Origin: an uncultured Candidatus Pelagibacter sp.
GTDB taxonomy: Bacteria > Pseudomonadota > Alphaproteobacteria > Pelagibacterales > Pelagibacteraceae
Assembly: GCA_905616455.1 (NCBI GenBank)
Contig: CAJQSW010000005.1
Span: forward strand, 1-64,000
DNA length: 64,000 nt
Direction: 5' to 3'
Shown: piece after piece, positions 35,323-45,086 of the stretch
How the letters are laid out: the number at the start of each line of letters is the position of its first letter
Numbering within the stretch: the stretch's first letter is position 1
Program-made: the position numbers and the translations under genes
Notes under the pieces: generated by a model
Told to the model about the DNA's origin: nothing
Seen by the model: the letters and a program-made list of their open reading frames with translations, nothing else
The model's database searches: none

Positions 35323-37275
35323 TTAAGCGCTTTTTTCTTTATCTTCTTCTTTTTTATCTTCTTTACCTTCTTCTTCTTTACCTTCTTCTTTTACTTCTTC
35401 AAAGTCCGCATCAACTACATTATCGTCTTTATTTCCTTCACCATCTTTGGATGAATCCGGTTTCTTTTCTTGAGATTTATAAATCGCTTCACCTAGTTTC
35501 ATAGAAGCTTGAACTAAAGTTTCTGTTTTTTTTTTAATATCTTCAATATCAGTCCCTTTAATTGATTCTTTTAAGGCAGATGAAGCATCTTCTATTGCTT
35601 TCTTTTCTGCATCTGAAACTTTAGCACCATGTTCTTTTAAGTTTTTTTCTGTTGAATGAATTAGAGTATCAGCCTGATTCCTTGCATCTACCGATTCTCT
35701 TTTCTTTTTATCTTCATCTTTATTTGCTTCTGCATCCTTAACCATTTTTTCAATTTCTTCGTCACTTAAACCACCTGAAGCTTGGATTTGAATTTTTTGT
35801 TCTTTCCCAGTTCCTTTATCTTTTGCAGAAACACTAACAATTCCATTTGCGTCAATATCAAAAGTTACTTCAATTTGAGGTATTCCTCTTGCAGCTGGTG
35901 CAATACCAACTAATTCAAAATTTCCCAACATTTTATTATCAGAGGCCATTTCTCTTTCACCTTGAAGGACTCTTATCGATACAGCAGGCTGATTATCATC
36001 CGCTGTAGAAAAAACTTGGCTTTTTTTTGTAGGAATTGTTGTATTTTTTTCAATTAGTTTTGTTGAAACTCCACCTAGTGTTTCAATTCCAAGTGACAAG
36101 GGTGTTACATCTAAAAGAAGTACGTCTTTAACATCACCCTGAAGAACACCAGCTTGAATTGCAGCACCCATTGCAACAACTTCATCTGGGTTTACACTTT
36201 TATTCGGCTCTTTTCCAAAAAAGTTTTTAACTTCAGCTAAAACCCTTGGCATTCTTGTCATACCACCAACCATTACAACTTCGTCTATTTCATTTGCAGT
36301 AAGACCCGCATCTTTAAGTGCAGTTTTACAAGGTGGTAATGTTCTAGAAACCAAGTCTTCAACCAAAGCTTCCAATTTTGCTCTAGTCATTTTTAAATTA
36401 ATGTGTTTTGGTCCTGTTTTATCTGCAGTTATAAATGGTAAATTGACATCTGTTTGTTCAGCAGAAGAAAGTTCAATTTTTGCTTTTTCTGCAGCTTCTT
36501 TCAGTCTTTGAAGGGCTAGTTTGTCAGTTCTTAAATCTATACCGTTATCTTTTTTAAACTCTCCAATTAAATAATCAACAATTGTGTTATCAAAATCTTC
36601 TCCACCCAGAAATGTATCACCATTAGTAGATTTAACTTCAAATACACCATCACCCAATTCAAGAATAGATACATCAAAAGTACCACCACCTAAATCGTAT
36701 ACAGCAATTTTTTTATTTTCTTTTTTCTTATCTAAACCATATGCTAGAGAGGCTGCGGTAGGTTCATTTATAATTCTTAAAACTTCTAATCCTGCGATTT
36801 TACCAGCATCTTTTGTAGCTTGTCTTTGAGCATCATTAAAGTAAGCAGGAACAGTTATTACAGCTTTGGTTACTTCTTGTCCTAAATATTTTTCAGCTGT
36901 TTCTTTCATTTTTATTAAAATAAATGCTGATATTTGTGAAGGAGAATATTTTTCACCATTAGCTTCAATCCAGGCATCACCTTTTTCTGAATTAACTATT
37001 TTAAAAGGAGCTGCTGCAATGTCTTTTTTTACAGTAGGATCCTCAAAATTTCTTCCAATTAATCTTTTTACAGCAAATATAGTATTTTCAGGATTAGTTA
37101 CTGCTTGTCTTTTAGCAGGCTGTCCAACAAGTTTTTCTCCATCCTCAGTAAAAGCAACTACCGAAGGAGTTGTTCTTGCACCTTCTGCATTTTCTAAAAC
37201 CTTCGGCTGACTCCCCTCCATAATAGATACACATGAATTTGTTGTTCCTAAATCTATTCCTATAATTTTGCTCAT
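35323..37275 (-). CDS. dnaK: DnaK (Hsp70) chaperone
   Basis: DnaK is the ATP-driven Hsp70. [16 protein letters not shown] at residues 5-20, [16 protein letters not shown] near 192-207 and [13 protein letters not shown] near 335-347 are the three Hsp70 signatures. The substrate-binding domain follows the [17 protein letters not shown] linker near 386-402. The tail after residue about 610 is a long Glu/Lys low-complexity stretch instead of the short EEVKDKK end of E. coli. Total is 650 residues. A clear RpoH-type promoter precedes the gene in the 59-bp spacer to grpE. Confidence 0.99.
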   Translation of the reverse strand: MSKIIGIDLGTTNSCVSIMEGSQPKVLENAEGARTTPSVVAFTEDGEKLVGQPAKRQAVTNPENTIFAVKRLIGRNFEDPTVKKDIAAAPFKIVNSEKGDAWIEANGEKYSPSQISAFILIKMKETAEKYLGQEVTKAVITVPAYFNDAQRQATKDAGKIAGLEVLRIINEPTAASLAYGLDKKKENKKIAVYDLGGGTFDVSILELGDGVFEVKSTNGDTFLGGEDFDNTIVDYLIGEFKKDNGIDLRTDKLALQRLKEAAEKAKIELSSAEQTDVNLPFITADKTGPKHINLKMTRAKLEALVEDLVSRTLPPCKTALKDAGLTANEIDEVVMVGGMTRMPRVLAEVKNFFGKEPNKSVNPDEVVAMGAAIQAGVLQGDVKDVLLLDVTPLSLGIETLGGVSTKLIEKNTTIPTKKSQVFSTADDNQPAVSIRVLQGEREMASDNKMLGNFELVGIAPAARGIPQIEVTFDIDANGIVSVSAKDKGTGKEQKIQIQASGGLSDEEIEKMVKDAEANKDEDKKKRESVDARNQADTLIHSTEKNLKEHGAKVSDAEKKAIEDASSALKESIKGTDIEDIKKKTETLVQASMKLGEAIYKSQEKKPDSSKDGEGNKDDNVVDADFEEVKEEGKEEEGKEDKKEEDKEKSA

Positions 37276-37294
37276 AATTTAAATCCTACCCTTC

Positions 37295-37322
37295 ATATAA
37301 GTGTTAATTTTTAATCTACAAG
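37295..37322 (-). promoter_or_regulatory. RpoH (sigma-32) promoter of dnaK-dnaJ
   Basis: Read on the minus strand, CTTG (37322-37319), a 17-base spacer and CTTATAT (37301-37295) match the alphaproteobacterial RpoH consensus CTTG-N17/18-CyTATnT at every defined position. The start site would lie near 37288, about 12 bases before the dnaK ATG at 37275. A GGGTAGGA stretch between could act as ribosome-binding site. No comparable site was found before grpE. Confidence 0.75.
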
Positions 37323-37334
37323 TTCCGAATAACA

Positions 37335-37970
37335 TTATAAATTATCTGAATTCTCTTTATTTTCCTCACTTTTTTCTTCTTTATTTTCAATTTTCTTTGA
37401 AACACCCACTAGAGAAGGTCTAAGTAACCTATCCTTCATCATAAAGCCTTTTTGAATTTCTTGAATAATTGTGCCAGGTTCTTTTTGATCATCATCAATT
37501 TCGATCATTGCTTGATGAAAATTTGGATCAAGTTTTTTTCCAATAGAATCTAAAGGTGTAATACCATTTTTTGATAAAATAGAAACCATGTCTTTATTTA
37601 TAATTTCAAAGTGTTCCAAAGTTTTTTTTAAAGCCTCTGAATTTTTTAATCCCTCATCATTCTCTAATATTTGTTTTGATCTTTCCAAGTTATCGATTAG
37701 GCTCAAAGTTTCTTTTGCAAAAGTAAAACCCCCGTAATTAAAAGCATCTTCTCTTTCTTTTTCAAACCTTCTTCTCTGGTTTTCCATTTCAGCAAAAGCT
37801 CTAGCTAATTTGTCTTCCAGTTCTAAAATTTTTTCCTCAGAAGTAATTTCTTTTGGCAGTTCGTTATTTTCAGAAGCTTCAGGCTGAGAGTCATTATTTA
37901 ACACCTCTGCTTTAATCTCTTCAGCTTCGTTATTTTGATTTAAAGAATTATTGTTTTGATCTTCTTCCAT
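37335..37970 (-). CDS. grpE: GrpE nucleotide-exchange factor
   Basis: GrpE releases ADP from DnaK. The 211-residue product has an acidic, Asn/Glu-rich N-terminus (about 1-50), a long coiled coil with LEDKLARAFAEMENQRRRFEKERED near 51-75, and the C-terminal beta domain with LDPNFHQAMIEI and GFMMKDRLLRPSLVGVSK. The C-terminal tail is again Glu/Lys/Asn-rich. It lies 59 bases before dnaK and 36 bases from divergent rdgB. Confidence 0.96.
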   Translation of the reverse strand: MEEDQNNNSLNQNNEAEEIKAEVLNNDSQPEASENNELPKEITSEEKILELEDKLARAFAEMENQRRRFEKEREDAFNYGGFTFAKETLSLIDNLERSKQILENDEGLKNSEALKKTLEHFEIINKDMVSILSKNGITPLDSIGKKLDPNFHQAMIEIDDDQKEPGTIIQEIQKGFMMKDRLLRPSLVGVSKKIENKEEKSEENKENSDNL

Positions 37971-38006
37971 TGAGACTTATATGGTATGAAATTTGATAAT
38001 TGCTAG

Positions 38007-38609
38007 ATGTTAAAAAAAAAAATTAAAAAAATATTAGTAGGTACAAATAATAGTGGAAAATTAAGAGAAATTAGGGGTTTATTACCCAAAAACCTAGAGA
38101 TTTACTCTACATCTGACTTTAAAATTAAAAGTCCAATTGAAAATGGGAAAACTTTTGAGGAAAACTCTTTAATTAAAGCTAGACATTTTTCTAAAAAATC
38201 AAAAATGATTTGCTTATCGGATGACTCAGGCTTGGAGATTGATATTTTAGGTGGAGCACCAGGAATCTATTCAGCTAGATGGGGCGGTAAAACAGGAGAC
38301 TTTGTTAAAGCAATGAATAGAGTTTTTAAAGAATTAGATAAAAAAAATAAAAATTGGAAAATTGAAAAAATTAAAGCTAGATTTATTTGTGCTTTAACTA
38401 TTTATGGACCTAATCAGAAACCTATAAGTTCTCTAGGTAAAATTGAAGGACACATCTCACCCTTTATTAAAGGAGAAAATGGATTTGGTTATGATCCTAT
38501 TTTTATACCTCAAGGAAAAAAAATTACTTTTGGAGAGATGAAAGCGACCCAAAAATATAAGATAGATCATAGATTTAAAGCTTTTAAAAAAATTAAAAAA
38601 TTTCTTTGA
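38007..38609 (+). CDS. rdgB: XTP/dITP pyrophosphatase (RdgB/HAM1)
   Basis: RdgB hydrolyses inosine and xanthosine triphosphates to keep them out of nucleic acids. ILVGTNNSGKLREIRGLL near residues 9-26, LSDDSGLEIDILGGAPGIYSARWGG near 70-94 and GFGYDPIFIPQGKKITFGEM near 157-176 are the family signatures. Length is 200 residues. In many alphaproteobacteria rdgB follows hrcA/rph near grpE; hrcA and rph are not seen here. Its last 17 bases overlap the convergent LppC-like gene. Confidence 0.97.
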   Translation: MLKKKIKKILVGTNNSGKLREIRGLLPKNLEIYSTSDFKIKSPIENGKTFEENSLIKARHFSKKSKMICLSDDSGLEIDILGGAPGIYSARWGGKTGDFVKAMNRVFKELDKKNKNWKIEKIKARFICALTIYGPNQKPISSLGKIEGHISPFIKGENGFGYDPIFIPQGKKITFGEMKATQKYKIDHRFKAFKKIKKFL

Positions 38610-39744
38610 ACTGATTATTTTCGACTTTATAAAAATTAAGAACATGATTAATCTTATTATTTTTTATTTCAAAAATTCCAATTTTTCCTTTAAATAAAGT
38701 TTTTTTAGTAAATATCTTTTCGTCCACAATAGAGTTATTTTGAAGTATTAAATAATAAACTAGCCCAACTAAATCAAAACTCAAAAAAGATAATTGATTT
38801 GGATATTGATTAAATTTTTGAAAATATTCTGTTGAAAAATTTTCATAATTCTTTTTATTTATAGAGGGAAAATAAAGAGGTTGTACACTAGCTTCTTCAA
38901 GAAGAGACTTATCAAACCATTGATTGAGGGTTATGAAATACTTCTGTTTAGGAGATATATCGGTATATAATAAAGAAGTTGTAACACTTTTTAAACTTTC
39001 ATCAAAATCTGCAATTATTACAGAGTCAAAATTTACACTGCCAAGGGTATCTCTTTTATTTAATTTTTCAATTAATCGTTCTTTGTTACCTTGATTTGAA
39101 TTTTCTAGTCTGACTATCTCATCTTGAAGATTTTGTTTTCTTATATCGTACTGTGTAATTTTCTCAATTTGTTGAGTAAGTTTAGTAGGGTCAGTATTGT
39201 AAATATAGTTTTTTATTATTCTTATTTTAGAAACAGAAATAGCTTTTTTAATTTCATTTTTATAATTTACCTTTGGTGTTAAGAAAATTGTTTTTTTTAT
39301 CTCATTTAATTCTAAAAACTTTTTAATGGTGTTTAATTGAGAGGTAGCATTAATACCAGCATTAATAATATTTTTTGAATAATTATCATTTTTGTTTGTT
39401 AATGATAAAAAAGTTATGCCAGATAACTCATTAAGATAAATTAAATTTTCATTAAAGACTGGACCAATAATGATTTTTATATCTAGTTTGGCTAACTCCT
39501 TTGCTGCCATTAAGGTGCTTTCAGGATTTGATTGAGTGTCTTTAGGAATAATTTCAATTAATGAGTTATTTATTTTATTAATAGCTAGTCGTGTAGATTT
39601 AATTATAGATTGACCGATTTCAGAATTTTTACCTGTTAATGGAACAAGTAAGCCAATCTTAATTTTTCCACCATCTATGATTTCTGCTTTAGAAACTGAA
39701 AAAGTTAAAGCTAAAAGTAATATAATTTTGATAATTTTCATCAT
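38593..39744 (-). CDS. LppC/LpoA-like periplasmic binding protein (penicillin-binding protein activator)
   Basis: The 383-residue product has a cleavable signal (MMKIIKIILLLALTFSVSKA; no lipobox Cys) and a type 1 periplasmic-binding fold: IKIGLLVPLTGKNSEIGQSI near 28-47, INKINNSLIEIIPKDTQSNPESTLMAAKEL and KIIIGPVFNENL. A lysine-rich coiled segment sits mid-protein. The pairing with rsmI and a BON lipoprotein resembles the E. coli yraL(rsmI)-yraM(lpoA)...yraP cluster, which supports an LpoA-like role in activating a class A PBP. An amino-acid-type ABC substrate-binding protein is the alternative, but no permease or ATPase gene is nearby. Confidence 0.8.
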   Translation of the reverse strand: MMKIIKIILLLALTFSVSKAEIIDGGKIKIGLLVPLTGKNSEIGQSIIKSTRLAINKINNSLIEIIPKDTQSNPESTLMAAKELAKLDIKIIIGPVFNENLIYLNELSGITFLSLTNKNDNYSKNIINAGINATSQLNTIKKFLELNEIKKTIFLTPKVNYKNEIKKAISVSKIRIIKNYIYNTDPTKLTQQIEKITQYDIRKQNLQDEIVRLENSNQGNKERLIEKLNKRDTLGSVNFDSVIIADFDESLKSVTTSLLYTDISPKQKYFITLNQWFDKSLLEEASVQPLYFPSINKKNYENFSTEYFQKFNQYPNQLSFLSFDLVGLVYYLILQNNSIVDEKIFTKKTLFKGKIGIFEIKNNKINHVLNFYKVENNQFKEIF

Positions 39745-39776
39745 TTTAATGTTATTATTATAGCGATTATATTGTG

Positions 39777-40640
39777 ATGATTCTACACACTGAAAATAAA
39801 AATAATAAAGTGAAAAGTGGCCTTTATATTGTTGCTACTCCAATTGGAAATTTAAGTGATATTACTTTAAGAGCCCTAGATGTCTTAAAAAAATCAGATT
39901 ATATACTATGTGAAGATACTCGTACTTCAAAAAATCTATTAGATAGGTATGAAGTTAGATCAAAGCTAATTTCAAATCATAAATTTAACGAAAAAAAAAA
40001 TCTATCAAAAATAATAGATATCTTAAAATCAGACTGTGTTGTGTCGTTAATTTCTGATGCTGGAACTCCCTCAGTTTCTGACCCTGGAGCAATATTAATT
40101 AATGAGTGTGTAGTAAATGATATTAATATTTATCCAATATCTGGTGCATCAGCTGTTTCAGCTGCAGTTTCCATCAGTGGCTTCAATGAAAAATACTTTT
40201 TCTATGGATTCTTTCCAGAAAAAAATAATAAGCTAAAGGAAGATTTTGAAAGATTAGAAAACCTAAATAGTTGTATTGTTTTTTTCATTTCTCCACGAAA
40301 ATTTAACAAATCTATAAAAGACATTAAGTTTTATTTTTCTGGTAGAAAAATTTTGATATGTAGAGAAATGACAAAATTTTATGAGGAATATATTAGATCA
40401 GATATTGATGACCTTGAACCTTTTAAACCCGATCCAAAAGGAGAACTAACCATTGTTATTTCTGAAAAAGCCAAGGAAAAAAACTCTTCGATAATTTTAA
40501 AAGAATCTGATAAAAAAAACATTCAAAAAATGATTAAAAAGCTAAGCATAAAAGACATTACTAATTTAATTAGTCAAAATTCAAACGTACCAAAAAAAGA
40601 AATTTATAATTACTGTCTAAGGTTAAAAAATGAAAAATAG
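39777..40640 (+). CDS. rsmI: 16S rRNA (cytidine-1402 2'-O)-methyltransferase RsmI
   Basis: RsmI methylates the 2'-OH of C1402 in 16S rRNA. The SAM-dependent tetrapyrrole-methylase fold is marked by GLYIVATPIGNLSDITLRAL near the N-terminus, ILCEDTRTSKNLLDRY, SLISDAGTPSVSDPG and PISGASAVSAAVSISGF. The gene can start at GTG 39774 or ATG 39777; ATG is preferred. Divergent from the LppC-like gene with a 32-base spacer, and it overlaps the BON gene by 11 bases. Confidence 0.97.
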   Translation: MILHTENKNNKVKSGLYIVATPIGNLSDITLRALDVLKKSDYILCEDTRTSKNLLDRYEVRSKLISNHKFNEKKNLSKIIDILKSDCVVSLISDAGTPSVSDPGAILINECVVNDINIYPISGASAVSAAVSISGFNEKYFFYGFFPEKNNKLKEDFERLENLNSCIVFFISPRKFNKSIKDIKFYFSGRKILICREMTKFYEEYIRSDIDDLEPFKPDPKGELTIVISEKAKEKNSSIILKESDKKNIQKMIKKLSIKDITNLISQNSNVPKKEIYNYCLRLKNEK

Positions 40641-41223
40641 AATTCTTTTAATAAGTTTAATTTTTTTGATATTTACAGGATGTGTAGGAGTAAGTTCAAA
40701 AGGTATTTTTGGGTCTGGTGTTAGCATTGCTTTTGATCCAAGATCTTTAGGAACTCAAATAGATGACTCTGTAATGCAAAAAAATTTATCTGCAAGAATG
40801 ATTCTAAGAGATAAAAGTTATTTACTATCAGTTAGCACAAATGTTTTAGATGGTAGAATTTTTTTAACAGGAAAAGTGAAAAATCCAGAAGAAAAACTTC
40901 AACTCACCAAATTAGCTTGGGAAACTAGAGGAGTTAGATCTGTTAAAAATGATATTAAAATAAAAGAAAAATTTAGTTTTCAACAATCAGCCAAAGATTT
41001 ATTAATAACCTCACAATTGAGAACAGCTATGATATTTAATAAAGAAATTAAGGCAACCAATTACCAGATAGATACTTATAAAAAAAAAGTATTTATTTAT
41101 GGAATTTCCTTAACGGTAGATGAGAGAAAAGAAGTGATAAATGAAGCTAAAGAAATACTTGATGTTAAAGAAGTTATAGCAAGCATTTCTTTGGTTGAAG
41201 ACCTGAGAATTCAAAAGAATTAA
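40630..41223 (+). CDS. BON-domain lipoprotein (DolP/YraP-like)
   Basis: The 197-residue protein begins with a lipoprotein signal, ILLISLIFLIFTGCVGV, with the lipidated Cys in FTGC near residue 18. Two BON repeats follow: VLDGRIFLTGKVKNPEEKLQLTKLAWETRGVRSVKNDI near 75-112, then VFIYGISLTVDERKEVINEAKEILDVKEVIASISL near 152-186. BON lipoproteins bind anionic phospholipid and protect the outer membrane. The E. coli counterpart lies near rsmI and lpoA too. The stop overlaps the end of the malic enzyme gene by four bases. Confidence 0.88.
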   Translation: MKNRILLISLIFLIFTGCVGVSSKGIFGSGVSIAFDPRSLGTQIDDSVMQKNLSARMILRDKSYLLSVSTNVLDGRIFLTGKVKNPEEKLQLTKLAWETRGVRSVKNDIKIKEKFSFQQSAKDLLITSQLRTAMIFNKEIKATNYQIDTYKKKVFIYGISLTVDERKEVINEAKEILDVKEVIASISLVEDLRIQKN

Positions 41224-43508
41224 TTTTTTTTATAATCGATTACATCAGAAGAGTAGGCGGCAACAGAAGCCAAATTAATTATCTCTGATGTAGAGGATCT
41301 TAAAGGTGCTATTTCGATCGGCTGACCCAATCCAATTAGTAGTGGTCCAATTACCTTTGTATCACCTAAGCTTTTCATCATTTTATATGATATAGCAGCA
41401 CTATGCTGTCCTGGCATTATTAAGATATTTGCATTTCCAACAATACTAGAAAAAGGATAAAGCTCTTTATATTCATCATTTAGAGCAACATCTGGTTGCA
41501 TATCTCCATCAAAATCAAAGTCTACATTTTTACTTTTTAAAATCTCAACTGCTTTTTTAATATGTTTTGTTCTACTTGTAAGTGGCTGACCAAAAGTTGA
41601 ATGGGAAACAAAAGCAACTTTTGGAACAAAACCAAACATTTTAACTACTCTTGCAGCAGATATGGCTATTTCAGCAAGCTCTTCTGAGCTTGGATATTCG
41701 TTAACACTAGTATCTCCAACAAAAATAGTTTTCCCCTTTGCAACAACCATATTTAAACCAAACATAATCTCTCCTGGTCTAGCATCTACAACTTGCGTAA
41801 CCTTTTCAAAAGATGCTCCAAATCTTCTTGTGTTTCCAGTAACAGCACCATCTGCATCACCGCACGCTACCATACAAGATGCCCATATAACCCTATCATT
41901 TCTAACTAACCTATCGCAGTCTCTTTCCAAAAGACCCTGTTCTCTTTGCATTTTTTTAAATAAAAAATTTACGTACTTTCCTCTTTTTTCAGAGTCTTGA
42001 GAATTTATTACTTCAATATCAAAGTTTTCATTGTAACCAATTTCTTTTATTCTTTCTTTAATTTTTTCTTTTTTACCAATCAAAATTGGAATTCCTAATT
42101 TAGAATTTTTAAATGCTATTGCAGCTTTAAGAGTATTTTCGTCTTCACCATCTGCAAAAACAATTCTTTTTTGATTTTTTTTGATATAAGAATTAATACC
42201 CTGCATGATTGTAACAGATGGATTAAGTCTTTGTTTAAGTTGTTCTTTATAAACTTCAAAATCTTTAATATTTTTTTTTGCAACACCACTATCCATGGCA
42301 GCTTTTGCAACAGCAGCAGGAATTACACTAATTAACCTTGGGTCAAAAGTGGATGGAATAATATAATTTTTCCCATATTTAGGACGATCACCACCCATTG
42401 CTGCAACAACTTCATCTGGTACATCTTCTCTTGCAAGTTTTGCTATTGCGTTTGCAGCAGCTACTTTCATCTCTTCATTAATTGTAGTTGCCCTGACATC
42501 TAAAGCTCCTCTGAAGATATATGGAAAACCAATTAAGTTATTTACTTGATTGGGATAATCAGACCTTCCTGTTGCTATAATAGCGTCATTTCTAACTTCC
42601 ATTATTTCTTCAGGAGTTATTTCTGGATCTGGATTAGCACAAGCAAAAATTATTGGATTTTTAGCCATAGTTTTTACCAATTCTTTTTTCAAAGCACCTT
42701 TTGCCGATAATCCTAGAAACACATCAGCCCCACTGATAGCGTCTTTTAAAGTTCTATTTTTTGTATCAATCGCATGAGCAGATTTCCATTGATCCATACC
42801 CTCTGTTCTTCCTCTATAGATCACCCCTTTACGATCTAGCATTGTTACATTCTCATTAGGTACACCACTATTCTTAAATAAATTTGTACAAGCGATCGCA
42901 GAAGCACCAGCTCCGTTAACAACAACTTTAATATTTTTTATTGATTTACCAGTTATATCCAAAGCATTGAGTAATGCCGCAGTAGTTATTATTGCTGTAC
43001 CATGTTGATCATCATGAAAAACTGGAATATCTAAAATTTCTTTTAATTTTTCTTCAATAACAAAACAATCTGGAGCAGCTATATCTTCTAAATTAATTCC
43101 ACCAAAGCTACAGGCAAAGTTTTTTATACTATTAATAATTTCGTGGGCATCTTGTGAATCAATTTCTAAATCTATAGAATCTATATCTGCAAACCTTTTA
43201 AACAAAACTGCTTTACCTTCCATCACAGGTTTTGAAGCTAATGCACCTAAATTACCCATACCTAAAATTGCAGAGCCATTACTTATCACAGCAACCAGAT
43301 TTCCTTTAGAAGTGTAATCGTAGGCAGTTTCTGGATTGTCATAAATAGCCTGAACAGGAACAGCAACACCTGGAGAATAAGCTAGAGCTAAATCTCTTTT
43401 GGTTGTCATTGGCTTTGAAGAATTTATCTCAATTTTTCCAGGCTTATTTAAGCTATGAAATTCTAAAGCTTCTTTATCCGTATAATGCTCTATTTTAGTT
43501 TTTTTCAT
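41220..43508 (-). CDS. maeB: NADP-dependent malic enzyme, fused to a phosphotransacetylase-like domain
   Basis: This 762-residue protein decarboxylates malate to pyruvate. The malic domain (about 1-165) contains LALAYSPGVAVPVQAIYDN and CFVIEEKLKEILDIPVFHDDQHGTA (metal-binding Glu/Asp). The NAD(P)-binding domain (about 166-410) has VVVNGAGASAIACTNLF. Residues 440-762 resemble phosphate acetyltransferase (GMFGFVPKVAFVSHSTFG, PGQHSAAISYKMM), usually regulatory and inactive in this MaeB type. It is a single-gene unit on the minus strand, with a 50-bp divergent spacer to murJ. Confidence 0.97.
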   Translation of the reverse strand: MKKTKIEHYTDKEALEFHSLNKPGKIEINSSKPMTTKRDLALAYSPGVAVPVQAIYDNPETAYDYTSKGNLVAVISNGSAILGMGNLGALASKPVMEGKAVLFKRFADIDSIDLEIDSQDAHEIINSIKNFACSFGGINLEDIAAPDCFVIEEKLKEILDIPVFHDDQHGTAIITTAALLNALDITGKSIKNIKVVVNGAGASAIACTNLFKNSGVPNENVTMLDRKGVIYRGRTEGMDQWKSAHAIDTKNRTLKDAISGADVFLGLSAKGALKKELVKTMAKNPIIFACANPDPEITPEEIMEVRNDAIIATGRSDYPNQVNNLIGFPYIFRGALDVRATTINEEMKVAAANAIAKLAREDVPDEVVAAMGGDRPKYGKNYIIPSTFDPRLISVIPAAVAKAAMDSGVAKKNIKDFEVYKEQLKQRLNPSVTIMQGINSYIKKNQKRIVFADGEDENTLKAAIAFKNSKLGIPILIGKKEKIKERIKEIGYNENFDIEVINSQDSEKRGKYVNFLFKKMQREQGLLERDCDRLVRNDRVIWASCMVACGDADGAVTGNTRRFGASFEKVTQVVDARPGEIMFGLNMVVAKGKTIFVGDTSVNEYPSSEELAEIAISAARVVKMFGFVPKVAFVSHSTFGQPLTSRTKHIKKAVEILKSKNVDFDFDGDMQPDVALNDEYKELYPFSSIVGNANILIMPGQHSAAISYKMMKSLGDTKVIGPLLIGLGQPIEIAPLRSSTSEIINLASVAAYSSDVIDYKKN

Positions 43509-43558
43509 TTATGTTAATTAGATATACAAATGCAGCAAATTTAAGACTACTATGATTT

Positions 43559-45085
43559 ATGAACCTTATTAAGTCAACAGGCACATTTAGTTTCTTTACT
43601 ATAATTAGTAGATTGCTAGGCTATGTAAGAGACATACTAATAGCAGTATTTCTTGGGGCAGGTCCTTTAGCAGATGCTTTCTTTGTGGCATTTAGGATTC
43701 CCAATACATTTAGAAGACTATTTTCAGAAGGAACATTTAATGCAGCATTCGTACCCAGCTATTCATCATTATTAAATAATAAAAAAGAATCTAAAAAATT
43801 TGCAAATAGTGTATTCAGTTTACTTACTATAGGGCTATTTTTTTTAGTTCTTATTATTGAAATCTTGATGCCGTTATTCATCTTTTTAATTGCACCAGGG
43901 TTTGATAGTGATTACCAAAAGATGGAGTTAGTAACAACCTTAACAAGAATCACTTTCCCTTTTTTAATATTCATTAGTTTAGCATCTTTTTTTTCTGCCA
44001 TTTTAAATTCACATAATAAATTTGCTATAGCTTCGGCTACACCTATTATTTTAAATATTCTTTTAATTGGAGTGTTGTTTTTTGGGAAAATTTTGAACGA
44101 TCAGTTAGTATATTATCTATCTTACGCGGTTACCATATCAGGAATATTACAATTTACATTTTTATATTTTTTTGTAAAAAAATATTTTTCACCTAAATTT
44201 AAACTACACATTAAGATTGGTAATAAAGTTAAAATTTTTTTTAAAAAATTACTTCCTAGTATTTTTTCTTCGGGTGTTACACAAATAAATATTTTAATAG
44301 GAACAATTATTGCATCTTTTCAAGCTAATGCAGTATCTTATCTTTATTATGCAGATAGAATTTATCAAATAAATCTTGCAATTGCAGGAATTGCAATAGG
44401 TACAGTGATACTTCCTCAACTTTCTAAGTATATTCAGAGTAATAAAAGAGAAAAAATAAATTCAATTCAAAATAAGGCCCTAGAGCTGAGTTTGTTTTTA
44501 AGCATTCCAGCAGCAATAGCATTACTTATTGCATCTGAAGAAATTATATCTTCTTTATTTGGATATGGTTCTTTCGATGAATTAAGTGTTAAAAATTCAG
44601 CAAAAGCTTTATTTTATTTTGCGATTGGATTGCCAGCATTTTCTCTTATTAAAGTTTTTTCAGCCTTTTTTTTTGCAAGACACAATACAAGGATACCCTT
44701 TTATATTTCTCTAACATCCGTTTTGCTGAACATTTTTATTAGCGTTATTTTTTTTAAAGAAGTCGGGTTCATAATTATACCAATAGCAACCACTATATCA
44801 TCTTGGTTTAATGCCATTTTATTATTTACTTTTTTAAAGATAAAAAACTTATTCAGTTTTAACTTAGTTTTTATAAATCGATTTATTAAAATTTTAATAT
44901 CTTCGATATTAATGGGAATATTTTTTTACTATTTAATTCATTTTTTTAATGACAAGTTTATCTATCAAGAGAGTACCAAAGGTATCTACCTAGTTAGTAC
45001 AGTTATATTGGGTTTAATGTTTTATCTTTCGATTGCAATTTTAATCAAGGCTTTTAAAAGAAGTGATATTAATTTAAACTACTAA
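43559..45085 (+). CDS. murJ: Lipid II flippase MurJ
   Basis: MurJ exports lipid-linked peptidoglycan precursor across the inner membrane. The 508-residue protein has about 14 hydrophobic segments of the MOP exporter fold. The N-terminal [62 protein letters not shown] at residues 7-67 in all is the family hallmark, with the essential Arg residues in RLLGYVRD and FRIPN. It is followed one base later by trpS, as in some other alphaproteobacteria. Confidence 0.96.
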   Translation: MNLIKSTGTFSFFTIISRLLGYVRDILIAVFLGAGPLADAFFVAFRIPNTFRRLFSEGTFNAAFVPSYSSLLNNKKESKKFANSVFSLLTIGLFFLVLIIEILMPLFIFLIAPGFDSDYQKMELVTTLTRITFPFLIFISLASFFSAILNSHNKFAIASATPIILNILLIGVLFFGKILNDQLVYYLSYAVTISGILQFTFLYFFVKKYFSPKFKLHIKIGNKVKIFFKKLLPSIFSSGVTQINILIGTIIASFQANAVSYLYYADRIYQINLAIAGIAIGTVILPQLSKYIQSNKREKINSIQNKALELSLFLSIPAAIALLIASEEIISSLFGYGSFDELSVKNSAKALFYFAIGLPAFSLIKVFSAFFFARHNTRIPFYISLTSVLLNIFISVIFFKEVGFIIIPIATTISSWFNAILLFTFLKIKNLFSFNLVFINRFIKILISSILMGIFFYYLIHFFNDKFIYQESTKGIYLVSTVILGLMFYLSIAILIKAFKRSDINLNY

Positions 45086-45086
45086 C

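Noticed and set aside
35330..35420. TTC/TTT-rich repeat at the 3' end of dnaK as a DNA repeat element
   Set aside because: It encodes the Glu/Lys-rich tail common in DnaK and is irregular; protein low complexity explains it.
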